From AC-32 sp963772975 (GTDB lineage Bacteria; Actinomycetota; Thermoleophilia; Gaiellales; Gaiellaceae): DNA of 64,000 nucleotides. This document shows, piece after piece, positions 9,799 through 17,945 of the stretch. The notes beneath the pieces were generated by a model, which saw only the letters and a program-made list of their open reading frames with translations, was not told the DNA's origin and did not search any database. The position numbers and the translations under genes were made by a program. How positions within the stretch are numbered: the stretch's first letter is position 1; every line of letters begins with the position of its first letter. The stretch spans positions 744,001-808,000 of the forward strand of contig CAVYZH010000010.1 in the NCBI GenBank assembly GCA_963772975.1, given 5' to 3'.

Positions 9799-10707
9799 GT
9801 GTCGCGTTCCTACGTGATCTACATCGCGCTCCTGGCCGCCTTCTGGGGCGCGTCGTACATGTTCATCAAGGTCGCGGGACGAGCCTTCGAGCCGGCGGCG
9901 ATGATCATGCTGCGACTGGTGATCGCCTCCTCGCTGCTGCTCGTCGTCCTGGCGGTGCAGCGCGGCTGGCACCGAACCGTCGGTGAGATGCGCGCGCTCG
10001 GCTGGGAAGGCTTCGGGCTCGGCGTCGTCAACGGCGCAATCCCGTTCACGCTAATCGCCTGGGGCGAGCGCCACATCGATTCCGGCGTGGCCGCGATCGC
10101 GAACGCCTCGCTGCCGATCTTCGTGATTCTGCTCGCGATCAGGTTCAAGCCGAGCGAGACGGTGCGCGGGCTGCGGCTGGCCGGCTTTCTGCTCGGTCTC
10201 GTCGGCGTCGGCGTGCTCGCCGGCGTGCACCCACAGGGCGGCTGGTGGGGCGTTGCTGGGACGCTGGCCGTCGTCGTCGCGTCGGTCTCGTACGCCGTCG
10301 GCAGCCTCTGGGGCCAGCGGCTGATCGCCAACACCAGCGGGCTCGTGCTCTCGGCGAGCTCGATGCTCGGCGGCCTGCTCGTGCTGCTGCCCTTTGGTCT
10401 GGCGCAGCTGCCGTCGGCCGTGCCCGGTTGGAAGGAGGTCGGCTCGGTGATCGCGCTGGCGGTGATCGGGACGGCGCTCGCCCAGATCATCCTCTACCGC
10501 GTGCTGCGCAGCGACGGCTCGGCTCGCGTCAGCCTCGTCACCTACCTGCTGCCGGTGACGGCGCTCTTCTACGGCGTCGTGCTGCTCGGCGAGCCGCTGA
10601 CCTGGGAGGAGCTCGCCGGGATGGCACTGATCCTCGGGGGCGTCGCGCTCGGCTCCGGCGCGGTGCGCTTCGCTCGGCGCCAGCCGGTCGCGGCGCCCTC
10701 CCCATGA
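9799..10707 (+). CDS. EamA/DMT-family transporter
   Basis: This 302-residue exporter has about ten transmembrane segments in two EamA repeats: AFWGASYMFIKVAGRAFEP at the start, and ASVSYAVGSLWGQRL at the start of the second half, with the usual GVALGSGAVRF end. It is a full-length paralogue of the frameshifted gene at 8532. GTG 9799 is used; a nearby ATG at 9794 is out of frame. Its last codons overlap the next gene as ATGA, which couples it to the acetyltransferase. The substrate is unknown; amino acids or small metabolites are typical. Confidence 0.9.
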   Translation: MSRSYVIYIALLAAFWGASYMFIKVAGRAFEPAAMIMLRLVIASSLLLVVLAVQRGWHRTVGEMRALGWEGFGLGVVNGAIPFTLIAWGERHIDSGVAAIANASLPIFVILLAIRFKPSETVRGLRLAGFLLGLVGVGVLAGVHPQGGWWGVAGTLAVVVASVSYAVGSLWGQRLIANTSGLVLSASSMLGGLLVLLPFGLAQLPSAVPGWKEVGSVIALAVIGTALAQIILYRVLRSDGSARVSLVTYLLPVTALFYGVVLLGEPLTWEELAGMALILGGVALGSGAVRFARRQPVAAPSP

Positions 10708-11213
10708 ACGTGACGCTGCGGCGGGCCGAGCCGCGCGACGTCGACTTCCTGCTCGAGCTGATGACGCACGAGGACGTCGACCCGTACATGGCCGTCATCC
10801 GCGCGCGCGACCGCGGCGGGCTGCTCGAGGAGATCGAGCGCTCGCAGTCCGAGCCGGAGGAGTACGGCCGCTTCGTGATCGAGGTCGACGGCGAGCCGGC
10901 CGGCCTGATGGGCTTCCAGGTTGCGAACAAGCGCAGCCGGATCGCCAACCTCGGCTCGCTCGCGGTGCATCCGTCCTTCCGCGGCAAGGGGCTGGCGGAC
11001 GAGGCCGCACGGCTGTTCCAGCGCCACCTGATCTTCGAGCTCGGCTACCACCGGCTCCAGCTCGAGATCTACGGCTTCAACGAGCGGGCTCAGCGCCATG
11101 CGGAGCGGGCGGGCTTCGTCCGCGAGGGAGTACGCCGAAAGGCGTACGACCGCCACGGCGAGTGGGTTGACGGCGTGATCTACGGCCTGGTCCGAGAAGA
11201 TCTGGAGCCATGA
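10704..11213 (+). CDS. GNAT-family N-acetyltransferase
   Basis: The 169-residue protein starts MNVTLRRAEPRDVDFLLELM, overlapping the EamA stop. It carries the acetyl-CoA pyrophosphate-loop motif (R/Q-x-x-G-x-G/A) as HPSFRGKGLADEAARL, and a C-terminal RHAERAGFVREG strand-helix typical of RimJ/RimL-like members. It lies in a tight string (EamA, GNAT, SnoaL, MFS) in which each start overlaps the preceding stop. The acceptor could be a small amine or a protein N-terminus; sequence does not decide. Confidence 0.88.
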   Translation: MNVTLRRAEPRDVDFLLELMTHEDVDPYMAVIRARDRGGLLEEIERSQSEPEEYGRFVIEVDGEPAGLMGFQVANKRSRIANLGSLAVHPSFRGKGLADEAARLFQRHLIFELGYHRLQLEIYGFNERAQRHAERAGFVREGVRRKAYDRHGEWVDGVIYGLVREDLEP

Positions 11214-11590
11214 GCTTCGCGCAGCGCTGGGCCGACGGGTACAAGGCCGCCTGGGAGGCGGACGATCCCGTCGCGGCGGCCGCGCTCTACCACCCCGATT
11301 GCGTCTTCCGCTCGGCGCCATTCCGGGAGCCGGAGCCGCCGATCGACTACACGACGCGGGTCTACCCGGAGGCGCGGGCCCAGGACGTGCGCTTCGGCGA
11401 GCCCGTCGAGGAGGGTGACCGCGCCGCGGTCGAATGGTGGGCGACGCTCGTACTCCCGGACGGGGAGGAGCAGGCGATCGCCGGCTGCTCCGTGCTCCGC
11501 TTCGACGACCAGGGCCTCGTCGTCGAGTCGCGGGACTACTGGCACATGGAGCCGGGCCGCCGCGAGCCGCACGACACCTGGGGCAAATGA
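11210..11590 (+). CDS. SnoaL/NTF2-like protein
   Basis: The 126-residue protein has the cone-fold pattern: an N-terminal helix FAQRWADGYKAAWEADD, then ALYHPDCVFRSAPF, and a C-terminal strand set ending ESRDYWHMEPGR. The combination of W, D/H near 30 and a final long strand is typical of SnoaL-like proteins, which bind or isomerise small molecules or act as a scaffold. ATG 11210 overlaps the GNAT stop, and its TGA overlaps the MFS ATG, so it is co-translated with both. No catalytic assignment is made. Confidence 0.78.
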   Translation: MSFAQRWADGYKAAWEADDPVAAAALYHPDCVFRSAPFREPEPPIDYTTRVYPEARAQDVRFGEPVEEGDRAAVEWWATLVLPDGEEQAIAGCSVLRFDDQGLVVESRDYWHMEPGRREPHDTWGK

Positions 11591-12888
11591 AGCGCTGGCC
11601 GCTCGTGGCCGCAGTCGCGGTCGCGTTCGCGGACTCCTCGATCGTCGTGCTCGCCCTGCCCGAGCTCTACGGGCGGTTCAACACCTCGATCGAGGGGGTC
11701 TCGTGGGTGGTGACCGCATACAACCTCGCGGTCGCGGTGACCGCGCTGGCGCTGCTCTTCTTCGTCCACCGGCTGCGTTCGGCCGTGCTGCTCGGCGCCG
11801 GTCTCGTGATCTTCCTCGCCGCCTCGATCGCGTGCGCGGCGGCGCAGAGCCTCGCGTTCCTGATCGGCGCGCGCACCGTCCAAGGAGTGGGTGCGGCCCT
11901 GCTGCTCGTGGGGGCGCTGCCGGTGCTCGGGCGCGCCAGCTGGACGGCGGCGGGGACGTTCGGGCTCGCGCTCGGGCCCGCGCTCGGCGGCGTGCTGACC
12001 CAGGCATTCGACTGGCGCGCGATCTTCGTCGCGCAGGCGCCGGTCGCCGCGCTCGGACTGGTTGGCCTCGTGCGGGCGCATCCGCACGCCGAGGCCGAGG
12101 AGGGCTGGAGCCCGTCACTGGCTCGCACCCTTCCCGCGAACGCCTGCCTCGGGCTGCTCTTCGGCGCACTCGTGGGCGCGCTCTTCCTGGCCGTGCTGCT
12201 CGTGATCAGCGTCTGGGACTACTCGCCGATCGCCGGCGCGGGGATCGTCAGCGCCCTGCCGCTGGCCGCCCTGCTCGTGCGGCCGCTCAGGCTCTCGGGG
12301 CCGATCGCGGTCTGCGGCGGCGCGGCGCTGCTGAGCATCGGGCTGGTCGGGCTCGCGTTGCTGCCCTCGGCCAGCGTCGGCTTCATGATCTGGTCGCTCG
12401 CGTTGTGCGGCGCCGGCCTCGGCCTGGCGGTGCCGGTGCTCTCGAACGCGGCGCTCGACCTGGGCTCGGGGCTGACCCGTAGCGGCACGCTGACCGTCGG
12501 CGCCCGGCACGTCGGGCTGGTGCTCGCACTCGCGCTGGTCGCGCCGCTCCTCGCCTCCAAAGTCCCGGATGCGGGAGACAAGGCGCTCCTGCGCGGCACG
12601 GCGGTGCTGCTCGACGCGCCGATCGGCCTGGACAAGAAGGTGCCGGTCGCGCTCGACCTGCGCAAGGCCTTCGCCAAGGCGCAGGAGGGCGAGACCCCCG
12701 ACCTGAAGGAGCCGTTCAACGCGCACGGGGCCCAGAGCGACTCCGCGCTCGCGGCGGTGCGTGACGACCTCTTCGGAGCAATCGCCGCGACGATCACCCG
12801 CGCGACCCGGTCGGCCTTCTTCCTCTGCGCCGGCTTCGCCGCGGTCGCGCTACTCGTGGCCGCCGCCTACCGCCGGAGGTTTACGTGA
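11587..12888 (+). CDS. major facilitator superfamily transporter
   Basis: The 433-residue protein has about 12 hydrophobic segments and begins with AFADSSIVVLALPELYGRF, a DHA2-like motif D1 region with an acidic residue in helix 1. A soluble insert of about 80 residues rich in lysine and acidic residues (LDKKVPVALDLRKAFAKAQE onward) lies before the last helix, which is unusual for the family. It starts within the stop of the SnoaL gene and overlaps the next small gene by 4 nt. The substrate is unknown. Confidence 0.85.
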   Translation: MKRWPLVAAVAVAFADSSIVVLALPELYGRFNTSIEGVSWVVTAYNLAVAVTALALLFFVHRLRSAVLLGAGLVIFLAASIACAAAQSLAFLIGARTVQGVGAALLLVGALPVLGRASWTAAGTFGLALGPALGGVLTQAFDWRAIFVAQAPVAALGLVGLVRAHPHAEAEEGWSPSLARTLPANACLGLLFGALVGALFLAVLLVISVWDYSPIAGAGIVSALPLAALLVRPLRLSGPIAVCGGAALLSIGLVGLALLPSASVGFMIWSLALCGAGLGLAVPVLSNAALDLGSGLTRSGTLTVGARHVGLVLALALVAPLLASKVPDAGDKALLRGTAVLLDAPIGLDKKVPVALDLRKAFAKAQEGETPDLKEPFNAHGAQSDSALAAVRDDLFGAIAATITRATRSAFFLCAGFAAVALLVAAAYRRRFT

Positions 12889-13331
12889 AGGCCGCTGCCT
12901 GGGTCCTGGTGGCGCTGCTCCTGAGCGGCGCCGCGCTCGTCGGCGTCGAGCTCGGCAAAGGGGCGCTCGACGAGCCGGCACCGAAGATCGCCAACCCGTG
13001 CCAGCCGCGCGAAGGGCGCACCGGCGGGATCGATGCGACGATTCAGCGGATCGTGCTCGACGGCCTCGACGGGGCCGCCTGCCGGCTGCACACCTCCCGC
13101 GAGGAGCTCGTGCTCTCGCTCGGCGGCGGCGTCGGCGTCACCCGCCGCTGGGACGCGCACACGATCGAGGTCGCGCTTCGCGCCGGGCTACTGCGCTCGG
13201 TGGATGCCGCCGTGCAGCGCGGCGACGTGCCGAGCTTCCTCGCTCCCGCACTGCGCCAGCTCGTCGAGAGCGCGCCGATCGGCCAGCTCGTACGCGGCGG
13301 GATCAGCCTGAGCGACTTGCTCGGCGGCTAG
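12885..13331 (+). CDS. membrane-anchored or secreted hypothetical protein
   Basis: The 148-residue protein begins with one hydrophobic segment (AAWVLVALLLSGAALVGVEL), either an uncleaved anchor or a signal peptide. The exterior part has two cysteines, one in NPCQPREG and one in AACRLHTS, that could form a disulfide, and helical repeats of hydrophobic and acidic residues. GTG 12885 overlaps the MFS stop, so it is the last gene of the four-gene string. Its stop shares CTAG with the convergent cupin gene. No family is recognised. Confidence 0.7.
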   Translation: MKAAAWVLVALLLSGAALVGVELGKGALDEPAPKIANPCQPREGRTGGIDATIQRIVLDGLDGAACRLHTSREELVLSLGGGVGVTRRWDAHTIEVALRAGLLRSVDAAVQRGDVPSFLAPALRQLVESAPIGQLVRGGISLSDLLGG

Positions 13332-13663
13332 CCCTCCGGCTTCGGCAGCGGCGGTGCGTCGACGCACACGACGGTCGCGTCCTCGTCGCCGAGCACGACG
13401 TAGGAGTGTGCGATCCCCGCGGGTGTGACGATCACGTCGCCGGGCTCGGCGTCCAGGCTTTCGCCTTCGACCGTCCAGCGCATCCGGCCCGACCGGATCG
13501 TGATCACGTGGTCTTGCGGCGGGTTGTGGACGTGCGTCTCCTTCACCTGTCCGGCCGGGTGTGTGACGAGATGCACTTCGAGGTGGTCGAGCCAGATCCC
13601 CTCGTCCTCGTCCTTGGGCCGCGCGAAGCGGCTGTAGCTGGTCTTGTCGGTGATCTTGACCAT
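13328..13663 (-). CDS. small cupin-domain protein
   Basis: The 111-residue protein is a single conserved barrel. Cupin motif 1 is seen in KETHVHNPPQDHVITIRSG and motif 2 in AEPGDVIVTPAGIAHSYVV, with His residues placed to bind a metal. A GAGG ribosome-binding site precedes ATG 13663. It is separated by 15 nt from the glutaredoxin-GNAT gene upstream on the same strand. Function could be enzymatic or sensory; nothing decides. Confidence 0.85.
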   Translation of the reverse strand: MVKITDKTSYSRFARPKDEDEGIWLDHLEVHLVTHPAGQVKETHVHNPPQDHVITIRSGRMRWTVEGESLDAEPGDVIVTPAGIAHSYVVLGDEDATVVCVDAPPLPKPEG

Positions 13664-13678
13664 CGCTCCTCCTTCGCC

Positions 13679-14323
13679 TTAGCGCTCACGGTAGTCCGTG
13701 GCGACCAGGTCCTGGTACTCGGGATTGCGCTCGATGAACGCCGCCACGAACGGGCACAACGGCACGACCTCGAGGCCTTCACGGCGGGCGTCGTCGAGCG
13801 CCGTCGCGACCAGGGTGCTGCCGAGCCCGCGGCCCTCGAGCGCCTCGTCCACCTCGGTGTGGATGAGCGCGATTCGCCCGTCGCGACGGTGGTAGGCGGC
13901 CTCGCCGATCATCCGCTCGCCGTCTCGCAGCTCGTAGCGTGAGGCCTCGGGCACGTTCACGACGGTCGGCTCCTCGGCCGGCTCCGGGCCGGGCTCGAGC
14001 TTGAAGTACTCGACCAGCCGGCCGGGCGCGTCCGACTGTCGCGCCTCTCGGTGGTCGAGGAAGCGACGTCGGTGGCCCTCGGCGTGCTGCCACGGCTCCT
14101 CGTCTTGCAGATAGCCGAAGATCGCCCGCGTGCCGTGGAAGAAACGCCCGTCCTCGGTCTCGAGCACGGGCGTCACATCGCCGCCCGACCGCTCGCGCAG
14201 GCCGTCGCGCTGTCCGGGCCAGGGCTCGACCTGTCGCGCGACGAAGTCGATCCCGAGCTCGGTCAGCACCTCGCGCACCGCCGAGGAGAACGGGCACCAC
14301 TCCGTCTGGTAGAGCGTGAGCAT
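13679..14323 (-). CDS. glutaredoxin-like / GNAT fusion protein
   Basis: The 214-residue protein joins two domains. Residues 1-80 form a thioredoxin fold: LTLYQTEWCPFSSAVREVL with a C-x-x-S active site, then DVTPVLETEDG with the cis-proline. Residues about 125-214 resemble the small YjdJ-type acetyltransferase: RYELRDGERMIGEAAYHRR, HTEVDEALEGRGLGSTLV with an acetyl-CoA loop, and PLCPFVAAFIERNPEY. ATG 14323 overlaps the stop of the CDGSH gene. The C-x-x-S site suggests monothiol chemistry, with thiol or iron-sulfur handling inferred from its neighbour. Confidence 0.82.
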   Translation of the reverse strand: MLTLYQTEWCPFSSAVREVLTELGIDFVARQVEPWPGQRDGLRERSGGDVTPVLETEDGRFFHGTRAIFGYLQDEEPWQHAEGHRRRFLDHREARQSDAPGRLVEYFKLEPGPEPAEEPTVVNVPEASRYELRDGERMIGEAAYHRRDGRIALIHTEVDEALEGRGLGSTLVATALDDARREGLEVVPLCPFVAAFIERNPEYQDLVATDYRER

Positions 14324-14748
14324 CAGCCGGTAAAGCCGTTCGTCTTGTGCGTGCCGTCGCAGAAGGGCTTGTTGGCCGAGCCGCCGCAGCGGCAGAGGGC
14401 CGCCCTGTCGCCCTCGTAGAGCACGTTGCCCTCGGCGTCGAGCACCCGCACGCCGCCGCGGATCAGCAGCGGCCCGCCGGCGGAGGCCTTCGCCTCGAGC
14501 GGCTCGGTCCTCGGCTCCGCTGCTCCCGGGCGCCGCGTGCGCAGGGCGCCGGACGGGCACTGCCCGACCGCGGCCTCGATCTCGTCGGCCGAGGCGGCCT
14601 CGATGTCCACCCAGGGCCGCCGGTCGGGGTCGAACACCTTCGGCAGCGCCCGGATGCAGTTGTGCGAGTGGTAGCAGAGGCGAGGCTTCCACTCGACGAC
14701 GATCTCGTCGGTCGAATACTCCTTGACCCCCCGAGGCTCGCGAGCCAT
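14323..14748 (-). CDS. CDGSH iron-sulfur domain protein with divergent 4Fe-4S mono-cluster domain
   Basis: From ATG 14748 the protein is 141 residues. The first half (IVVEWKPRLCYHSHNCIRALPKVFD ... VGQCPSGAL) is the (4Fe-4S) mono-cluster binding domain, with cysteines in C-x5-C and QCPSGAL. The second half ends in a CDGSH-type motif, CRCGGSANKPFCDGTHK, that binds a 2Fe-2S cluster through three Cys and one His. ATG 14748 lies 6 nt after TACCAT, a likely -10 box. It is coupled to the glutaredoxin fusion by TGATG. Confidence 0.9.
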   Translation of the reverse strand: MAREPRGVKEYSTDEIVVEWKPRLCYHSHNCIRALPKVFDPDRRPWVDIEAASADEIEAAVGQCPSGALRTRRPGAAEPRTEPLEAKASAGGPLLIRGGVRVLDAEGNVLYEGDRAALCRCGGSANKPFCDGTHKTNGFTG

Positions 14749-14864
14749 GCGCCGATGGTACGCCTGGCGAGCAGGGTGAGCGCGAGCGGAGTAGGCTCGC
14801 CCGAAGTCCTCCATCTATCCCAGAAAGGAGATCAGAAGCCCTTCGTAGTCGAAAGGAGACCATC

Positions 14865-15572
14865 ATGAGTGATGGCTCAGCGGGGACCGTCGTACTCGTT
14901 CACGGCGGTTTCGTAGACGGCTCTGGCTGGCAGGGCGTTTACCAGCAGCTGAGGAAGGACGGCTACACCGTCAGCGTCGTCCAGAATCCCACCCTTTCAC
15001 TAGCAGGCGACGTCGATGCCACCAGGCGTGTCATCGACGCACAGAGCGAGCCCGTGATCCTGGTCGGCCATTCTTACGGCGGAGCGGTGATCACCGAGGC
15101 AGGCACAGATCCCAACGTGAAGGCGCTCGTCTACATCGCAGGCTTCATTCCGGATGCCGGCGAGTCCGTGCAGACGCTGATCGCCGACCTGCCGCCCGAG
15201 ACCGGGCCGCCGATTCTGCCGCCGCAGGATGGCTTTCTGTTGCTCGACCGGGCCAAGTTCCCTCAGGCATTCGCAGGCGACGTCGATGGCGAGCTGGCCG
15301 AGTTCATGGCCGACTCGCAGGTCCCGTGGGGCCTCGACGCCGCGAGCGGCACGATCAGCGATCCCGCCTGGCGGAGCAAGCCCAGCTGGTACCTCGTCAC
15401 AACCGATGACCGGATGATTCCCCCGCCGCTACAGCGAGAGATGTCGACGCGAGCCGGTTCGACGGTTGTCGAGACTCCGGGCAGCCACTCGATCTACGTG
15501 TCACAGCCGCGCGTTGTGGCCGACCTCGTCGAGAGGGCTGCTTCCGAAGTGGCTTCGCCGGCGATGGCCTAG
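14865..15572 (+). CDS. alpha/beta hydrolase
   Basis: The 235-residue protein starts MSDGSAGTVVLVHGGFVDGSGW, with the oxyanion-hole HGG motif. The nucleophile elbow is GHSYGG (Ser about 69), and a late Asp (TTDDRMIPP) and His (PGSHSIYVSQP) complete a triad. It resembles the esterase/haloperoxidase-like group often called EstC-like. A strong GAAAGGAGA site precedes ATG 14865. The gene is monocistronic and ends at a clear hairpin. Codon choice is slightly less GC-rich than its neighbours. Confidence 0.9.
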   Translation: MSDGSAGTVVLVHGGFVDGSGWQGVYQQLRKDGYTVSVVQNPTLSLAGDVDATRRVIDAQSEPVILVGHSYGGAVITEAGTDPNVKALVYIAGFIPDAGESVQTLIADLPPETGPPILPPQDGFLLLDRAKFPQAFAGDVDGELAEFMADSQVPWGLDAASGTISDPAWRSKPSWYLVTTDDRMIPPPLQREMSTRAGSTVVETPGSHSIYVSQPRVVADLVERAASEVASPAMA

Positions 15573-15586
15573 AGCCGCGCTAACCA

Positions 15587-15623
15587 CCGGCCCGCCGCCA
15601 ACGAGGTCAAGACGGCGGGCCGG
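15587..15623 (+). terminator. hairpin terminator after the alpha/beta hydrolase gene
   Basis: A perfect 11-bp stem, CCGGCCCGCCG with CGGCGGGCCGG, spans a 15-nt loop starting 15 bases after the hydrolase stop. No T-run follows, which is common for GC-rich actinobacterial terminators. Confidence 0.6.
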
Positions 15624-15668
15624 CTTGCTCGTGTCTCTGAATCAGAACCAGCAGGTTGCCTCCGCGCC

Positions 15669-15775
15669 GTGGAGCTGATCCACACCTGCTACCGGATCAC
15701 CGAGCCCGAGCGTTCGGTCGCGTTCTACGAGGCGCTCGGCCTGGAGAAGCGACGCGAGCTGCCGATCCGCGATCG
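15669..15775 (+). pseudogene. truncated glyoxalase-type gene fragment
   Basis: From GTG 15669 the frame encodes MELIHTCYRITEPERSVAFY and then EALGLEKRRELPIRD, a typical glyoxalase I N-terminus. After about 35 residues the similarity stops and the frame runs into the antisense of the CYTH-CHAD gene. The rest of the VOC domain, including the second metal-ligand half, is absent. The likely cause is deletion at the junction with the CHAD gene. Confidence 0.6.
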
Positions 15776-15799
15776 CGTGGCGCACGAGGTAGACGTGCA

Positions 15800-17452
15800 C
15801 TATTCGGTTGCTGACTTTTCTGGAGGGCGCTGCGCCGTCGAGGCTGTCGGGGCGGGGCGCTCGGCCTCGATCAGCTTCGCAAATGCCTTCCACGTTTTAC
15901 CCGTGACGCGCCGGTATGCCTCGGGGAACTGGGCTCGAAGCTCTCCCGCGTTCCGTCGGTAACGCTCGGCGATCTCTCCCATCGCGAAGATTGCCTCGGG
16001 ATGGAGCTCCGCGCCGTGCTCGCCGGCGAGCCGGCGGAGCCGCTCGATCGCGACCTCGGCGTCCTGGTGGAGGCCGAGGATGTCCTGCAGCACAACGACT
16101 CGCTTGGTCAACGGCCGCGTCCGCCCCGGGTAAAGATCGGCGAGGAACTCGAGCGCATACCGCAACCGCTTGCCCCGGATTCGCACCCGGTGATATTCGG
16201 CCGCCGGCGAGTCACCCTCGATCTGCTCGGCCGCCTTGCGAAGCGCGCTGAAGCGCTCCTCGATGAGGTCCGGCGCCACCGCCCGAGCCGGGAGCGAGGC
16301 CGGGCCGGAGCGACGGCCGCGAGCCGAGCGGAGCATGCGGCTGAAGCGCCCGACGAAGAGCTCGTATCTGCGCGAGTCGAGGGCATCGAGCATCGTCTCT
16401 CGGGCAGCAGAGCGCTTCATCTCGAGTAGGGAGCGCACTGCGAGAAGGGCTTCGCGGTCTGTCTCGGGTACATCCGGGAGCAACCCATCGAGCTGCTCCA
16501 GCTGAACGTCGAGATCGCGGACGGCGCCAAGCGTGTGGCCAACCCATCTGAGATCGTCGCGAAGCTTTTCCGCCGACGGCGGGAGGAAGGCCGCGAACAG
16601 CGACAGGGCGGCACGCAGGCGTCGGCTCGCGACGCGCATGTCATGCAACTCCTCGCTGTCATCGCCAAGTCGCGTGCCCGGTTCGCTCGCGCGCAGGGCG
16701 GCGAACTGGCGCCGGAGCACAGCCAGCCCCACGCGACCGATCGGGGCATCCGCCTCGATTGAAGTAGAACCGAACGCAACCGGAACCGTCTTGAGACCGG
16801 CTGCAAGGGCGCCCGCCTCGTAGTTCGTCAGCTTCGCGGGTTGCAACTGGCACGCGTTCTGCAATCGTTCGACGAACGGCCGGAGCGCCGCCAACGCCGC
16901 CTCCGGCGCATTGATCTCAACCCGGTGCAGCCGCGTAGCCGCACCACCTGCTGCCGGCCTGATCGCGATCTCGTCGAGCATGATCTCGCCGGGAGGAAGA
17001 CCCTCTGCCTCGACTGAGAGCCGACGGCGACGGGTACGGACTTCAAACTGCGGGCGCACCCTCTTGCTGCCGGCTAGCGCGCGGACCCGTACGGCGACGG
17101 GGCCGTCGCTCTCCCCAAGCAGTCCAGGGTCGGCGCTTTGGAGTCGCTCGGAAACCTCATGTCGACTCCGCTCGCCAGGCGGATCGGTCGTGAGCGAGTC
17201 GAGCTCCTTCAGCCTCGCGTCGGCACCCGCGCCCTTCCCGCGCCCGGCTCGCCGAACCGTCAGCGCGTAGCCCGCGCGGTGGAAGCGGCGGTCATCCGTG
17301 TCGAGATAAAGCTCGACTTGGCTGGTGCTCCCCGTCGGATTGATCCTGACTGCGAAGCTCTCGGCCCCCTCGGCAAGCTCGTCGAGCCAACGAACCACAG
17401 GCCGGAGATCGACCGCGTCGAACTGCCACACCACGTCACACGCCTCCACCAC
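15800..17452 (-). CDS. CYTH-CHAD domain protein
   Basis: The 550-residue protein has an N-terminal CYTH (triphosphate tunnel) region: QVELYLDTDDRRFHRAGYALTVRR, KELDSLTTDPP and FEVRTRRRRLSVE, with the charged strands that line a polyphosphate tunnel. From about 250 come CHAD helices: DDSEELHDMRVASRRLRAAL, then EYHRVRIRGKRLRYALEFLADLY, with conserved histidines. Such proteins bind or hydrolyse polyphosphate-type substrates. The start is the first of two GTGs, 6 nt after TAGGCT. It is divergent from the glyoxalase-fold gene at 17521. Confidence 0.9.
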   Translation of the reverse strand: MVEACDVVWQFDAVDLRPVVRWLDELAEGAESFAVRINPTGSTSQVELYLDTDDRRFHRAGYALTVRRAGRGKGAGADARLKELDSLTTDPPGERSRHEVSERLQSADPGLLGESDGPVAVRVRALAGSKRVRPQFEVRTRRRRLSVEAEGLPPGEIMLDEIAIRPAAGGAATRLHRVEINAPEAALAALRPFVERLQNACQLQPAKLTNYEAGALAAGLKTVPVAFGSTSIEADAPIGRVGLAVLRRQFAALRASEPGTRLGDDSEELHDMRVASRRLRAALSLFAAFLPPSAEKLRDDLRWVGHTLGAVRDLDVQLEQLDGLLPDVPETDREALLAVRSLLEMKRSAARETMLDALDSRRYELFVGRFSRMLRSARGRRSGPASLPARAVAPDLIEERFSALRKAAEQIEGDSPAAEYHRVRIRGKRLRYALEFLADLYPGRTRPLTKRVVVLQDILGLHQDAEVAIERLRRLAGEHGAELHPEAIFAMGEIAERYRRNAGELRAQFPEAYRRVTGKTWKAFAKLIEAERPAPTASTAQRPPEKSATE

Positions 17453-17458
17453 AACCCC

Positions 17459-17464
17459 AGCCTA
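17459..17464 (-). promoter_or_regulatory. probable -10 box of the CYTH-CHAD gene
   Basis: TAGGCT on the minus strand ends 6 nt before GTG 17452. The divergent gene at 17521 has TAGGAT in the mirror position, so this 68-nt gap carries two leaderless-type promoters. Confidence 0.45.
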
Positions 17465-17508
17465 TGCTTCGGCTCACGCTGGCTAGGCGGCGTAGAAGCG
17501 CCGCGAAG

Positions 17509-17514
17509 TAGGAT
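17509..17514 (+). promoter_or_regulatory. probable -10 box of the lactoylglutathione lyase-like gene
   Basis: TAGGAT ends 6 nt before CTG 17521. This spacing is the reason for preferring CTG over the internal ATG at 17542. Confidence 0.45.
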
Positions 17515-17520
17515 CGGGGC

Positions 17521-17907
17521 CTGACCCGCTACCTCCACACCATGGTTCGCGTGACCGACCCGGCGAAGAGTCGGGCCTTCTACGAGGCGCTCGGCTTCAC
17601 GTTCTCCCGCGACATGGACATCGTCCGGAACGGCGAGGTCGAAGCGACGAACTACTTCTTCTCGATCGGCGACCAGGACAACGTCCTCGAGCTGACCTAC
17701 AACCACGACGGCCGCAGCTACGACCTCGGCACTGCCTACGGGCACATCGCGGTCGGCGTCGACGATCTCGACGGGACGCTGGCCGAGCTCGCCGGCCAGG
17801 GCATCGAGCCGGAGCGGCCGCCGTACCAGGTCAGCGAAGGCGGCTCGTTCATCTGCTTCGTCCAAGACCCAGACGGCTATCGCATCGAGCTGATCGAGCG
17901 CGGCTAG
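17521..17907 (+). CDS. lactoylglutathione lyase-like VOC protein
   Basis: From CTG 17521 the protein reads MTRYLHTMVRVTDPAKSRAF and gives 128 residues. The first His in YLHTMVRV is a metal ligand in glyoxalase I and would be lost if ATG 17542 were used. The other ligand positions are seen in VLELTYN, YGHIAVGVDD and PDGYRIELIE. The order H-E-H-E fits glyoxalase I rather than a generic VOC. Its natural thiol partner is unknown, since actinobacteria generally use mycothiol. Confidence 0.85.
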   Translation: MTRYLHTMVRVTDPAKSRAFYEALGFTFSRDMDIVRNGEVEATNYFFSIGDQDNVLELTYNHDGRSYDLGTAYGHIAVGVDDLDGTLAELAGQGIEPERPPYQVSEGGSFICFVQDPDGYRIELIERG

Positions 17908-17933
17908 GCCGCAAGCGGTACCGGATGCCTCTT

Positions 17934-17939
17934 TAGACT
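17934..17939 (+). promoter_or_regulatory. probable -10 box of the PotA-like gene
   Basis: TAGACT ends 6 nt before ATG 17946, with no ribosome-binding site between. It is identical to the purM, purL, purB and selA boxes. Confidence 0.5.
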
Positions 17940-17945
17940 CGGCGG

